From the NCBI GenBank assembly GCA_018609055.1, contig JABAYJ010000005.1, forward strand, positions 62,001 to 126,000: a stretch of DNA of 64,000 nt. The letters run 5' to 3'. Position 1 is the stretch's first letter; every line of letters begins with the position of its first letter. The notes under the pieces are model-generated. The model was not told the origin of the DNA. It ran no database searches and saw nothing but the letters and a program-made list of their open reading frames with translations. A program made the position numbers and the translations under genes. This DNA is from Flavobacteriales bacterium. GTDB taxonomy: Bacteria > Bacteroidota > Bacteroidia > Flavobacteriales_D > CAJJDF01. Below, in pieces: positions 53,667-63,711 of the stretch.

Positions 53667-55304
53667 ATGGGAAAACGTTTCGCCCTATCAATATCAAGTG
53701 GTTTAATTTTAGGATTATCATGGGTAGAGATTACGGGATTTTTTCCGGTAATTTTTATTGCTCTAGTTCCTTTTTTGATTTTAGAAGAGGAGATTTTAGT
53801 TAAGAAATTGTCTTCATGGAAAGTATACGTTCATGCTCTAATAATTTTCATTCTTTTTAATTTAATCTCTACATGGTGGATTTATCATTCATCTCCCGAA
53901 GGATCAATATTAGCCTTTGTACTTGGGTCAGCTTTGGTAGCAATACCTTTTTGGTTTTTTCATTTAACAAGAAGATATATTGGAAAACAAGAAGGTTACA
54001 TAGCTTTTGTAGTAAATATATTGGCCTTTGAATGGATAGACTATAATTGGCCGCTTTCTCATCCATGGCTTCCTTTTGGGAATGCTTTTGCAGGATTTCC
54101 TAATATTATTCAATGGTATGAGTTTACAGGAGTAGAAGGAGGTTCGCTTTGGGTCATATTAATTAATTTAATAGCTTTCTCAATCTGGAAAAAATATAGA
54201 AAAGAGCATAGTATCAAAGCTTTAAAAGGACAATTGGCTTTAATTGTTGCACTTTTAGTACTACCAATCTCTTTGTCCTACATTATTTTGAATGGAGTTG
54301 ATACAGGTGAAAACAATCCAACAATAGGAGTTGTATTGTCTCAGCCAAATATCGATCCATATGAAAAATTTGATGGAGGACCAACAGCACTTGAGCAAAC
54401 AAGGAATTTATTGAAAGTAGTTGAAAGCTCTATAGATGAAAACACAAGATTGATTATTGCTCCAGAAACTGCATTGCCAAACTCATTGGAAGAGAATCAA
54501 ATTGAATATTCTGATGAAGTACAAATGACACAAATTTTTCTGAAAAAATATCCAAAAATCAGCTTATTAACTGGAGCATCAACACATGCTTTTTTTGATA
54601 AAGAAAATTCTTCTGCATCTAAAGAAATGGATAGAGGAGGTTTCTATGAATCATACAATTCAACATTACTGATTAATCAATCCGATTCGGTTTCTATCTA
54701 TCATAAAATGAAACTGGTATTAGGTACCGAAACTTTACCATTTGAGTTCATTACAAAGCCGCTAGAGTCATTTTTTGATTTGGGTGGAACAAGTGGGGCA
54801 CTTGGAACAGAAACTGCTCCAAAAAACTTTAAAATAGGAAACGCAGTTGTTGCCCCAACTATTTGTTATGAATCTATTTATGGTGAGTTTATAGGAGAGT
54901 TTTCTGTAAAAGGAGCTAATATTATTTCGGTAAGTACAAATGATGCTTGGTGGCATAATCATAATAAATGTCTATCAAATGGTGGAGATAACAATCAACC
55001 TTGGCATGATACACCAGGATACAGGCAATTACTTGCATACACTCAGCTAAGAGCTATAGAAAATAGGAAGTGGATTGCACGTTCTGCAAATACTGGAATT
55101 ACATGTTTTATTAATCCTAAAGGAGAAATAGTTAAATCCGCAGAATGGGGAGTTGCCAATTCTATTGGTATGGATGTACCACTAATGGAGGGAACTACTT
55201 TTTATGCTAGGAACGGAGATTATATTTCCAGAGTAGCATTATTTATTGCTCCATTACTGCTTTTATTAACTTTTGTAAGGAGGTTTAAAAACGGAAAAGT
55301 ATAA
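53667..55304 (+). CDS. lnt: Apolipoprotein N-acyltransferase
   Basis: Adds the third acyl chain to lipoproteins in the inner membrane; 545 residues. Several N-terminal helices are followed by a nitrilase-like domain with the catalytic triad: Glu in IIAPETALPNSLE, Lys in YHKMKLVLGTETLPF and Cys in TICYESIYGE. It overlaps nothing and begins one base after the exporter stop, so the two are one operon. At least two lipoproteins are encoded in the window (39422 and the broken 26418). Confidence 0.95.
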   Translation: MGKRFALSISSGLILGLSWVEITGFFPVIFIALVPFLILEEEILVKKLSSWKVYVHALIIFILFNLISTWWIYHSSPEGSILAFVLGSALVAIPFWFFHLTRRYIGKQEGYIAFVVNILAFEWIDYNWPLSHPWLPFGNAFAGFPNIIQWYEFTGVEGGSLWVILINLIAFSIWKKYRKEHSIKALKGQLALIVALLVLPISLSYIILNGVDTGENNPTIGVVLSQPNIDPYEKFDGGPTALEQTRNLLKVVESSIDENTRLIIAPETALPNSLEENQIEYSDEVQMTQIFLKKYPKISLLTGASTHAFFDKENSSASKEMDRGGFYESYNSTLLINQSDSVSIYHKMKLVLGTETLPFEFITKPLESFFDLGGTSGALGTETAPKNFKIGNAVVAPTICYESIYGEFIGEFSVKGANIISVSTNDAWWHNHNKCLSNGGDNNQPWHDTPGYRQLLAYTQLRAIENRKWIARSANTGITCFINPKGEIVKSAEWGVANSIGMDVPLMEGTTFYARNGDYISRVALFIAPLLLLLTFVRRFKNGKV

Positions 55305-55338
55305 ATTGAATTAAAATATATAAATGCGTAGGTAAAAC

Positions 55339-55369
55339 TTTTGCAGTTTATAAATAAAGTATATATTTG
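55339..55369 (+). promoter_or_regulatory. Promoter of tRNA-Phe (-33 and -7)
   Basis: TTTTG (55339-55343) and TATATTTG (55362-55369), 18 bases apart, match the Bacteroidota -33/-7 pair best of all promoters in the window. The tRNA starts 33 bases after the -7 box. Confidence 0.75.
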
Positions 55370-55401
55370 CACTCCTTATTACAAAGTAAGGAATTAAGGC
55401 T

Positions 55402-55477
55402 GGTTCCTTAGCTCAGTTGGTAGAGCAATGGACTGAAAATCCATGTGTCCCCGGTTCGAATCCGGGAGGAGCCACCA
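55402..55477 (+). tRNA. tRNA-Phe (anticodon GAA), CCA encoded
   Basis: A 76-base cloverleaf. Acceptor arm GGTTCCT pairs with AGGAGCC (one G-U pair), D-arm GCTCAGTTGGTAGAGC, anticodon loop CTGAAAA with GAA, T-arm CCCCGGTTCGAATCCGGG and encoded CCA at 55475-55477. Followed by a terminator at 55484-55520. It is the only tRNA gene in the window. Confidence 0.97.
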
Positions 55478-55483
55478 GTAAAG

Positions 55484-55520
55484 AAAAGACCCTTCCACGA
55501 AAGTGTGAAGGGTCTTTTTT
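55484..55520 (+). terminator. Rho-independent terminator after tRNA-Phe
   Basis: A 12-bp stem (AAAAGACCCTTC with GAAGGGTCTTTT) extended by three more pairs across a bulged T, GAAA-type loop and T run. The interval 55521-55624 holds nothing else I can see. Confidence 0.9.
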
Positions 55521-55624
55521 GGTTTATAGATTTATTCGTTACAATGAATATATTGAAGATAATTTCTAATCTAGAAACTTCTTATTCTTTTTCAAAATAG
55601 GATATTATTATGATTCAAATCTAT

Positions 55625-58600
55625 TTACTGAAATAAATTCACCCTAACTGCAAAACCAACATTCTGGTTCATAGTTGGGAAAGAGGTTGAGATATAAGGA
55701 GTATTCATTACTCTGTCGTAAAAGAATCTTAAAGTAAATTGCTTGTTAAGTACGTAAGTAGCATTTGCTTTAATCGCAATATATCTTTGTCCTGCTGTAA
55801 TCAATGTTTGTTGTTGATCAATTTTTCTGATAATAGTTTTATTGTTTCTAAATGAAACATCAATTCTACAATCGATATCACTAATCGGTTGTTTTTTACC
55901 AATTTTAATAGGAAATTTCACATTTTGGAATCTGTATCCAGTTCCAATTGTAATGTCTGTTCCTTTCATCTCAGTAATTTGATTATTAGTAAGAGATAAA
56001 GCTATGTTTCTGTTAGATCTGTACTCAAATTTAGTAATTAAACTGTTTTGCCATGTTGCATCTATTCCAATCAATGGATTAAATTGCTCTGTAATTGCTG
56101 CTCCTAATATTTGTTGGCTTGGTCTAATGTTGTTCGATGCATCTCTAGCTTGGTCAAATCCATCTACATCTTTTACAGCTTGTAAATCGGTAGTGAATGA
56201 TGCAATAGTAAATGTAGAGTTATAAGCATGCTTAAACACAATGTTTCTGAAAACTTTTTGTATTGCAGGGATTTTATTTAACCCATCAAAAGTTAACCTC
56301 CAGTTTAGATTTGGTAACGCTTCTAAAGGGTTTAAACTTCTTTTACCAATCGCTTTACCCGAATAAGCAGATATAAATGAGGCCAAGATTACTTCTTGCT
56401 GATTCCCTCCGTATCCATCATAAAATCCATCAACATCTTTTAATCTTGTAGAATTGCCATTACTGGATTTACTCAGTTCATCAGAAGCAACTAATCTATT
56501 AGCCAATAAGTCAGAAAACAAGCTAGATATTCCGTTAGAATCTTCTTTTATAAAAGCTGTTCTTATAGAATTAAAAGAAGAACTAGTATTTCCAGATCGC
56601 ATAGTATTGAAATTTCCATATTTACCTTCAGCATCATCCCAAATGAAATTTTCATTCATATTTTCAGAATATAAATAGTTAGCAGAAAGCTCTAGTCTTA
56701 TTCCTTTAAATGGCTCCAGTACTGCTGTTCCATTAAAGTTCTTAGAGTGATTTGTTGTTCTTTGAACATTAATGAACTTACTTGTTTCGCCTACAAGCCA
56801 TCCGTTTGCAGCTGCTTGTTGAGCAAAATCACTATTTGTAGGATTTCCAAAAAAGTCTCTTTCTTGTTCTCCTCCAAATACAAATCCTAATCCTGGTGTG
56901 TTTAAATTAGCTGATCCAAATAAGTTAGATTCTTGCCCATATCCAGGAAGTAATTGCCCATCAATTGTACTGTAGCTCAATGATACAGTTTGTAGCGACA
57001 TCAATACCTTAGCCAAATTATCGGTAAGTGTTAATTTGTTCGGATCTTTTTTCTTCTTTTTCTTTTCTTCTTCCTCATCCTCTTCAGTTTCTTTTCCTTT
57101 ATCCTTTTCAGAGCGTGACGATACAGTTCTTGTTGGTCTTCTTCGTGCGTTAGCTCTACTTTTTTGGTTTACTTTTTTGAGATAAGCTGACTTATTATAA
57201 AGTGTGCTCATTCTCAATTGCCCGTTCCAAGAGATGTTTCTTGAATTCTGGATAGTGTTTCCAAGTGAATCTTGTGATAATGGAGCTCTTTGCCAATCGT
57301 AAGTTGCTTGATATTTTGTTGTTAAATCAATAAAACTTAGAACAGGTATTTTTTTCAAAGGCCATGTATAAGTAATGTTAGCCGACTGAAGATAGTGGTT
57401 GTTTTCTCCAAAATTTCTTAAACTCTGCATCACACTGTCTTTCACAATTTGGAATTCATCAGGGTATTTTTCTTTATCAACTTTTAAGTCACTAGGCTCA
57501 GTAATAAATGCTTGATTATTAGCAACATAGTTTAACCTTAATCCTTGCATAATGTTCCAATTCACATTATAGTTTCTGTCCCAAGTAAATGTCTTTGAAA
57601 ACTGTGGAATTATTAATGCATTTCCAGTAATATCTCTAGCACTAGTTTCCGTGTAAGTACGGTTCATGTTTGTGTTAAAGGCTATTTCTTTTGGTAAAGG
57701 ATTAATGTTTATATCTCTTATTATTTGGAACCAAGGAGATGATCTTAAAGATTTATTATTCCTAAAAGGTGTATAAGGCTTAAGCTTTGTCTGGTAGGTA
57801 TAGTTTAATGCTCCGTTATAAGTTCTGCTCACATTATATTCAGTTTGTATATCTCTCATATACAATTCGTTATAAGCATAACTGAATCCAAAGTTTTGTA
57901 TATCCCAAGGATACATCTTCTTCGATTTTTTAACTGGCGATATCCTTACGTTTGTTAAGTTCATACTTTTCCTAACTGTCAGGTCTCGCGCATCTCTTAT
58001 TCTTCGTAGTTGATCCTCTCGTGAATCATTCGCAATTGACTGATCAAACTCAATATCTGGGTTTAGAGGATCAAATTGTGGATCGATTACCCCCTCAGAA
58101 AAACCAAGGAATAATGGTAATTGAACTCCAGCATTTTTACCAAAAAACTTACCTAATTGAATAGCAGTTGTTGCATCTACTTGTCTTATTGTTTCTCTCT
58201 GTCTTTCACTTACTCTGTCCTCAATTCCTCCAAAACCTGGTGTGCTAATTTGTCCTGCTAAAGATACAACCGCAAAATCGGCTAAGTTTGCTTGCACTCT
58301 TGATTGTGCAGCCCAACCACCTTGGTTGTCAAAATCAGACATTCTTAATTCATTTACCCAAATTTTCACACATTTATCAGCACCATCATCTGGTTGCCAT
58401 GGGTGATCATTATCGCTATTAGGGTTTCTTACACCAATCATAATAGTTTTTAAATCTCTTAAGTTAGGATTACCAATTACTTTAATTAAGTGATCTGGTT
58501 TCCCTGGAACTGCTTGTTCAAACACAGAAAGAATGTTAGCTGCTGATGAACTTAAGGCATTGTTTCTGGCAACTTTCAAGTTCTTTAAATCTTGAAGTAT

Positions 58601-61600
58601 AATCTCTAATTCATTTTCATCCGGCCATACAGTTTCTGTTGTTGCCGAACCATAAGGAGACATTTTAACTGGCATCTCATATTCGTAATAGTTGTTTTTG
58701 AAATCAGTTCCTATTCTAACAAAAACAGTTACATCATCATCTTGCACCATTTCGTTAGTAATGGTATGTTGCTCTCCGTGAACATACATTTTAATCTTCT
58801 TGTAGTTAAGTACATCAAAATCTACTGTTCTAAAAGCTGCTTTTGCAACACCATCTTCAAGTCCACAAACTTCTAGTTCTAATGATTGCTCATTAAGTTG
58901 AGCTCCAACTACTGAGTTAGGGTTTATTTCTCTTACTGAATTAGGAGGAAGTACATATTTAATAGGAATTCTTTCACTGTTTTCTTCAATGTTTACAGCA
59001 GAAATATTAAAAATTGTTCCGCCTGGATCATCCTGAATAATATCACCATCATCTACAATACTTTGGTCGTATCTTCTCCAAGTTCCTCTTAGTAATTCTA
59101 ATCTTGCAAAACGCAAAACAACAGGCTGATCAAAGTCTTTCATGAATATTCTCATAAAACGAATAGACCTGAAATCTTGAATTCCATTAACCACTTTAGT
59201 AGGTTGCCTTACCGGAACTCTAAATTGATACCATGTTACTCTTTCTCCAGAAGATTCATCTTCTCTTATCACTTTGTCAACTATAAAATTATCACCAATT
59301 CCCATTCCTGGTTTAAGATTAATTCTATATTGATAATAACTTTCTGTTTCATTCAAGTTATTATCTCTGTTTATGTCTTCTATATCCGGGCTCGTAGTTT
59401 TAGAAGTAGGATACCCATCAGAGTTTATAGTTCTTGATTGCTCATCTGTAGCAGAGTTTCCTTCCAATCCATTAAATCTTTTGTAACGAGCTAAAATATC
59501 TGCTGCTTGAGCATCATAATTATCATCTCTATAAAAACGGTAATCATCTGCTGAAGGGTCATCTAACAATATATTTTTAACTGCAGTAGGTAATGATGAA
59601 GCATTTACCCAGTTCACAAAATCAGTAAATTCATTTCTCTCTCCTGCATTATCTAGTCCGTCTAAACCAACATCTTGAAAAACTCTAGATGCCGGATTAT
59701 TATCAAATGCTGTAATTATTTGTTGAACTGATGGTATTCTTCCCCAGTTAGTATAATTGACTAAAGTAGTATCGTTAACTCCATTTGTTGGTAACCCATT
59801 TTCAAATGACTTTGCTCCGTCTCTCAAGATATCTTCCGATACGTTTCCTAGATTAAAGTATAATGTTCCTCCATTAGTGTTGACTGAGTTCCCATTACTT
59901 CCAAGGACTGAGGCTCCTTCATCAAAAGGGTTCATCACCCAAAATTGAATGTATTCAATGTTGGCATTCTCAAAATCATTGGTTTGCAATTGCCTCATTA
60001 TCCCCCCCCATCTTGTTCCAGGATCAATAAGATTACCTGTAGAAGGATCTAACCCTTTAGATAATGGAGTAGGATCAGTGTCATAATTATAAGGTCCTCT
60101 TTCCTCTGGGTAATATGCCAAGTTAAACATGGCAATTCTATCAATTTGCCCAGCAGTTTGGTCAACAGATCTATTAGGAAAAAGTTCAGTTTCTCCTACC
60201 AATCTCATTTGATTGTTATTTTGAATAAGATCTGCTTCAATGTAACCAGGAACCAATCCTCTTTCTTCATAAAAGACTGAAGGATCATAAACATTCCAGT
60301 TTATAAGCGCTCTGTTGAAACCGTAATCTAAATTATTGTTTAGAGCTCCTTCAGGAAATAAGTCTGGTTGTCCTTGAGGCACACTTGCCAGTACCCAACT
60401 ATTAAATGATCTAATATCAATTGTCGACTGACTTCCTTCAAAATCATCAATAAATGATTGTCCTTCATCCGTAATTGCAGGATTGTGACCTGGAATTAAA
60501 TAAGCAGCTTCTAGGGATGCGGTAATTGTAGATTTCTCTTTTGTATTAATAAAAGGAATATTGTCTACCAACTTAGTTAGGAATGGAGCATCTTGTTGAA
60601 AGTTACCATTAATACCCACCATTGTATTTCGAACTGGCTCATCTCCAATATTTACTTTTTGAGTCAAAGGTTTTTCTGAAAGACGAAGCATGGTTGCACC
60701 TAAATTAAAATTAGGGTTAAACTGATAATCGAAGTGAGTTCCGATCATTGTTTTCTGAATAGAAGTAAATAGTGAATTACTCTCCAAAGAAATTTTGATC
60801 GGTGTACCAGAATTTAATACTCCATCATTGGTGATTTTCACTCTTCCAATATTATAATCTACTGTATAATCTTGATTTTCAATTAATCGTACACCACCTG
60901 CTGTTACAGTTACCGAACCTTGTGGGATGTTAAATGCGTTTAATGATATTTCTGAACTATTAGCAGATTCATACGTTCCTTTAAGTGTAAACCTATTTAG
61001 TTCAGGAAATTGAAGTGCAATAGTTTGTGTACTATCATAAAGTTGAGGAAAAGCAATTGTTTTTATAACTGTAGAACTAACATTTGCTGCCGCAAGCTGA
61101 TCCTCTAAGTAAGCACCAAAAGGTTCTACCTTACTAAAAATTATTCTTCCGTTTTGTGGATTTATTGTCCCTCCATTTTCAACTTTGTTTCCTATTCTGT
61201 TTAAAGGGATAAAATCGAAAACACCATCAGGGTAGGGTTGTTGTTGTTGATTCACAATATCAGCACCTACTAATTGAAGAACGGTTTTGTCATCCACACC
61301 AGTTTGAGGTATGTAGTTTATATCTACACCATCTTTAGGATTAGTATACCAAACATCTAATTTAAAATTCTCTTGACTTACTTGGTAAGCTCCAATAGAA
61401 TAGATGTTTTTCATCATCAAATCCCAAGCTTTATATATAGGAGTGTTTATTGTTCCTTTAAGTAGTTTAAGGAAAAGTGCATCATTTCCAGGAATCCCAT
61501 CAGTAGAGAATTCACCAACTTGGTAGGTTTTACCTTGGTAAGTATACTGGTATGATATTCCTAAAATTTCATCATTATTAAGAGGTTGATTCAATGAAAT

Positions 61601-62992
61601 ATAACCTAATAAAGAATTGTAGTTGTATTCAGATTCAGAAAGTAATCTTGCATTTTCTAATTTTTCGTAATGCCTACTTTGTATAAATGGTCCTGGCTGC
61701 CCTGATCTTCCTGCTAAGATGGTAGAGACAGTTGTTAAGTTTCTTGTTCCTGCAGTAGTATTAAGAAAGTCATATAAGGTGTTTGCTCCGTTATAAGGAA
61801 CACTTGCAGCTCCCATTGGTGCAATTACCTGAGGGTTTCCTTCCAACACTCTTGTTTCACCTAAATCGGCAAAACCAATGATGTTTCTAGTATCGTCAAA
61901 ATCATTTACTCTATTTGTTACCCAAACTTCCATTTTGGTAATTCTAACTTGAGAAGATACGTTTGGTAACGAACTCATTGCTTGATCAAAATTATCTCTG
62001 TGGTAGTGGTTTACAAAATAGTGACGGTTTTGTTCGTAGTTATTAATTGGTAACTCAAATTCTTTTTGCTGAGCTCCATTTTTAATGTTTATCTCTTTAC
62101 GTTCACCTCTGTTTTGAGAAACTACAGTTGAGATATTAAGCTTACCAAATTTCAAATCTGTTCTAAGCCCAAATAAACTTTGACTACCTTGAATCAAGGT
62201 ATTTGGTACAGGGAAATTTACGTTTCCTGCTTCAATTTTCTGTAAAATTTGATCTTCGTTTCCTTCGTAAGCTAATTTTGTTTGGTTCTCAAAATCAAAA
62301 GTTGCTTCAGTATTATAGTTAAAATTGATATTGAATTTATCACAAATACTCCCTTGAATATTCAATTGTATTTGTTGACCAAAATCAAAAGTGGTTAATT
62401 GCCTTTGTTTTACAGGAATAGCAGGATTTTCGGTTCTTGTAGTGTTAAGTCCAAACTGAAGTTCAGCTGCACCTTGTGGAGTAATATCAATAAGCTTACC
62501 CTCGCAAATATCTCCAAACTCTCTGTTTGTTCTATCAAGTTGAGGAACAAAGTCACCCGAGTTTGCACTGTTGTCTTCTTCTACTTTAGATATCCAATAA
62601 TCTTCTTCGGCCTTTTTTTCTTGATATTTTCTGAACTCCTCATAGCTCATGTAATAAGGAGATTGGTATTGAGTACTGTCGCCAATAGTTGATACAAACT
62701 CATATTTTTGAGTTTTTGGATTGTACCTAATTGTTCTCTTAATGTTAAGTGGTTCTTTTAACCCAACAAGACTTGTTTTAGGGTCACTTGGATTATTTGT
62801 TCCAACATAAGGATATCTTAAAGTAACATCTGGCGAATCAATTTCAATCTCTCTTTCTAGATTTTCTTGCTCATCAGATTCGAAAAATCCAGTGAAGTTA
62901 AATTCTTTTTTCTTGGATAGTCCTAGAAAAAATACTCCGCAAAATCCTACGATCAGAAAAGTTCTATATGATATTTTAGAAAGGTTTTTCAA
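55625..62992 (-). CDS. sprA: SprA/Sov, type IX secretion translocon protein
   Basis: The very large outer-membrane channel of the type IX system, 2455 residues, the usual size. N-terminal segment MKNLSKISYRTFLIVGFCGVFFLG is a signal/anchor; the family's RYPYVGTNNPSDPKTSLVGL and GDICEGKLIDITPQGAAELQ follow, and the rest is strand-rich, ending in RVNLFQ with a penultimate aromatic-type tip. A low-complexity tract near residue 1985 (EDEEEEKKKKKKDP) sits in a loop. A run of eight G (plus strand 60002-60009, C8) codes RWGGIM in frame. ruvA lies four bases upstream and both are cotranscribed, a common Flavobacteriia order. It is required for export of the sorting-domain proteins seen here. Confidence 0.95.
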   Translation of the reverse strand: MKNLSKISYRTFLIVGFCGVFFLGLSKKKEFNFTGFFESDEQENLEREIEIDSPDVTLRYPYVGTNNPSDPKTSLVGLKEPLNIKRTIRYNPKTQKYEFVSTIGDSTQYQSPYYMSYEEFRKYQEKKAEEDYWISKVEEDNSANSGDFVPQLDRTNREFGDICEGKLIDITPQGAAELQFGLNTTRTENPAIPVKQRQLTTFDFGQQIQLNIQGSICDKFNINFNYNTEATFDFENQTKLAYEGNEDQILQKIEAGNVNFPVPNTLIQGSQSLFGLRTDLKFGKLNISTVVSQNRGERKEINIKNGAQQKEFELPINNYEQNRHYFVNHYHRDNFDQAMSSLPNVSSQVRITKMEVWVTNRVNDFDDTRNIIGFADLGETRVLEGNPQVIAPMGAASVPYNGANTLYDFLNTTAGTRNLTTVSTILAGRSGQPGPFIQSRHYEKLENARLLSESEYNYNSLLGYISLNQPLNNDEILGISYQYTYQGKTYQVGEFSTDGIPGNDALFLKLLKGTINTPIYKAWDLMMKNIYSIGAYQVSQENFKLDVWYTNPKDGVDINYIPQTGVDDKTVLQLVGADIVNQQQQPYPDGVFDFIPLNRIGNKVENGGTINPQNGRIIFSKVEPFGAYLEDQLAAANVSSTVIKTIAFPQLYDSTQTIALQFPELNRFTLKGTYESANSSEISLNAFNIPQGSVTVTAGGVRLIENQDYTVDYNIGRVKITNDGVLNSGTPIKISLESNSLFTSIQKTMIGTHFDYQFNPNFNLGATMLRLSEKPLTQKVNIGDEPVRNTMVGINGNFQQDAPFLTKLVDNIPFINTKEKSTITASLEAAYLIPGHNPAITDEGQSFIDDFEGSQSTIDIRSFNSWVLASVPQGQPDLFPEGALNNNLDYGFNRALINWNVYDPSVFYEERGLVPGYIEADLIQNNNQMRLVGETELFPNRSVDQTAGQIDRIAMFNLAYYPEERGPYNYDTDPTPLSKGLDPSTGNLIDPGTRWGGIMRQLQTNDFENANIEYIQFWVMNPFDEGASVLGSNGNSVNTNGGTLYFNLGNVSEDILRDGAKSFENGLPTNGVNDTTLVNYTNWGRIPSVQQIITAFDNNPASRVFQDVGLDGLDNAGERNEFTDFVNWVNASSLPTAVKNILLDDPSADDYRFYRDDNYDAQAADILARYKRFNGLEGNSATDEQSRTINSDGYPTSKTTSPDIEDINRDNNLNETESYYQYRINLKPGMGIGDNFIVDKVIREDESSGERVTWYQFRVPVRQPTKVVNGIQDFRSIRFMRIFMKDFDQPVVLRFARLELLRGTWRRYDQSIVDDGDIIQDDPGGTIFNISAVNIEENSERIPIKYVLPPNSVREINPNSVVGAQLNEQSLELEVCGLEDGVAKAAFRTVDFDVLNYKKIKMYVHGEQHTITNEMVQDDDVTVFVRIGTDFKNNYYEYEMPVKMSPYGSATTETVWPDENELEIILQDLKNLKVARNNALSSSAANILSVFEQAVPGKPDHLIKVIGNPNLRDLKTIMIGVRNPNSDNDHPWQPDDGADKCVKIWVNELRMSDFDNQGGWAAQSRVQANLADFAVVSLAGQISTPGFGGIEDRVSERQRETIRQVDATTAIQLGKFFGKNAGVQLPLFLGFSEGVIDPQFDPLNPDIEFDQSIANDSREDQLRRIRDARDLTVRKSMNLTNVRISPVKKSKKMYPWDIQNFGFSYAYNELYMRDIQTEYNVSRTYNGALNYTYQTKLKPYTPFRNNKSLRSSPWFQIIRDININPLPKEIAFNTNMNRTYTETSARDITGNALIIPQFSKTFTWDRNYNVNWNIMQGLRLNYVANNQAFITEPSDLKVDKEKYPDEFQIVKDSVMQSLRNFGENNHYLQSANITYTWPLKKIPVLSFIDLTTKYQATYDWQRAPLSQDSLGNTIQNSRNISWNGQLRMSTLYNKSAYLKKVNQKSRANARRRPTRTVSSRSEKDKGKETEEDEEEEKKKKKKDPNKLTLTDNLAKVLMSLQTVSLSYSTIDGQLLPGYGQESNLFGSANLNTPGLGFVFGGEQERDFFGNPTNSDFAQQAAANGWLVGETSKFINVQRTTNHSKNFNGTAVLEPFKGIRLELSANYLYSENMNENFIWDDAEGKYGNFNTMRSGNTSSSFNSIRTAFIKEDSNGISSLFSDLLANRLVASDELSKSSNGNSTRLKDVDGFYDGYGGNQQEVILASFISAYSGKAIGKRSLNPLEALPNLNWRLTFDGLNKIPAIQKVFRNIVFKHAYNSTFTIASFTTDLQAVKDVDGFDQARDASNNIRPSQQILGAAITEQFNPLIGIDATWQNSLITKFEYRSNRNIALSLTNNQITEMKGTDITIGTGYRFQNVKFPIKIGKKQPISDIDCRIDVSFRNNKTIIRKIDQQQTLITAGQRYIAIKANATYVLNKQFTLRFFYDRVMNTPYISTSFPTMNQNVGFAVRVNLFQ
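60002..60009. repeat. Run of eight C (G8 on the coding strand) in sprA
   Basis: A (C)8 tract in frame within sprA, coding WGG. Loss or gain of one base would stop translation near residue 1000 and disable type IX secretion. Confidence 0.95.
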
Positions 62993-62996
62993 ATGT

Positions 62997-63584
62997 TTAA
63001 AACGATTTCAGGCTTTTTTTGATTAATACTTCTAAATCTGTAATACTCGGTTCTTTAAGTAAGATAGTGTCTATTGCTTTTTCAGCTGCTTTCTTATCGA
63101 ACCCTAATACTACAAGAGCAGATAACGCCTCATTTTTAATAGTATTGTTAATCAAGGCAGAATTGTTAGAGTCTGCATCAGTTGTCTTTAGAATTTTGTC
63201 TTTTAAATCCAAAATTATTCTTTGGGCAGTCTTTGCACCAATCCCCTTTATACTTGTTATAGAAGTAACGTTACTTGATGCAATTGAAGATACTAGTTCG
63301 CTAGATGTCATAGACGAAAGCATCATTCTGGCTGTATTAGTTCCAACGCCAGAAACTGAAATCAATTGTTTAAACAGCTCCCTTTCGGTAGTGTCTTTAA
63401 ATCCATATAGGGTTTGGGAATCTTCTTTTACTGAGAAATAAGTGAACAGCTTGCAGTTCTCATTATTTCCTAGTTGAGAATACGTTTGTAATGATATGTG
63501 AATGAAATATCCTATACCACCAGTTTCAATAACCACATAGCTAGGGTTTTTCTCCACTAATTTTCCAGAAACATAAGTTATCAT
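62997..63584 (-). CDS. ruvA: Holliday junction DNA helicase subunit RuvA
   Basis: A 195-residue protein that binds Holliday junctions as a tetramer and recruits RuvB. The N-terminal OB domain begins MITYVSGKLVEKNPSYVVIE; helix-hairpin-helix motifs are in LFKQLISVSGVGTNTARMML and SIKGIGAKTAQRIILDLKDK; the C-terminal RuvB-binding domain is EALSALVVLGFDKKAAEKAI. A -7-like box (minus-strand TATCTTAG at 63607-63614) may be its promoter. It is upstream of sprA by four bases. Confidence 0.96.
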   Translation of the reverse strand: MITYVSGKLVEKNPSYVVIETGGIGYFIHISLQTYSQLGNNENCKLFTYFSVKEDSQTLYGFKDTTERELFKQLISVSGVGTNTARMMLSSMTSSELVSSIASSNVTSITSIKGIGAKTAQRIILDLKDKILKTTDADSNNSALINNTIKNEALSALVVLGFDKKAAEKAIDTILLKEPSITDLEVLIKKSLKSF

Positions 63585-63655
63585 AAAACGAGTTGTAAAT
63601 AGTGTGCTAAGATAAGAATTTCATTTAGAATGCTTGACCTCAAAGTATAAAAAAC

Positions 63656-63692
63656 AAAAAAGAGAGGCAGAACATGTCTACCTCTCTTTTTT
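63656..63692 (-). terminator. Rho-independent terminator after the partial T9SS cargo gene
   Basis: A 12-bp stem (63656-63667 with 63681-63692) and a 13-base loop, with T run on the minus strand. It lies 20 bases after the stop of the gene at the right edge, and before ruvA. Confidence 0.8.
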
Positions 63693-63711
63693 AAATTTTT
63701 TAAAACTAAGT

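Noticed and set aside
63019..63441. 140-codon frame antisense to ruvA
   Set aside because: Shadow of a well-conserved gene; composition mirrors the RuvA coding strand.
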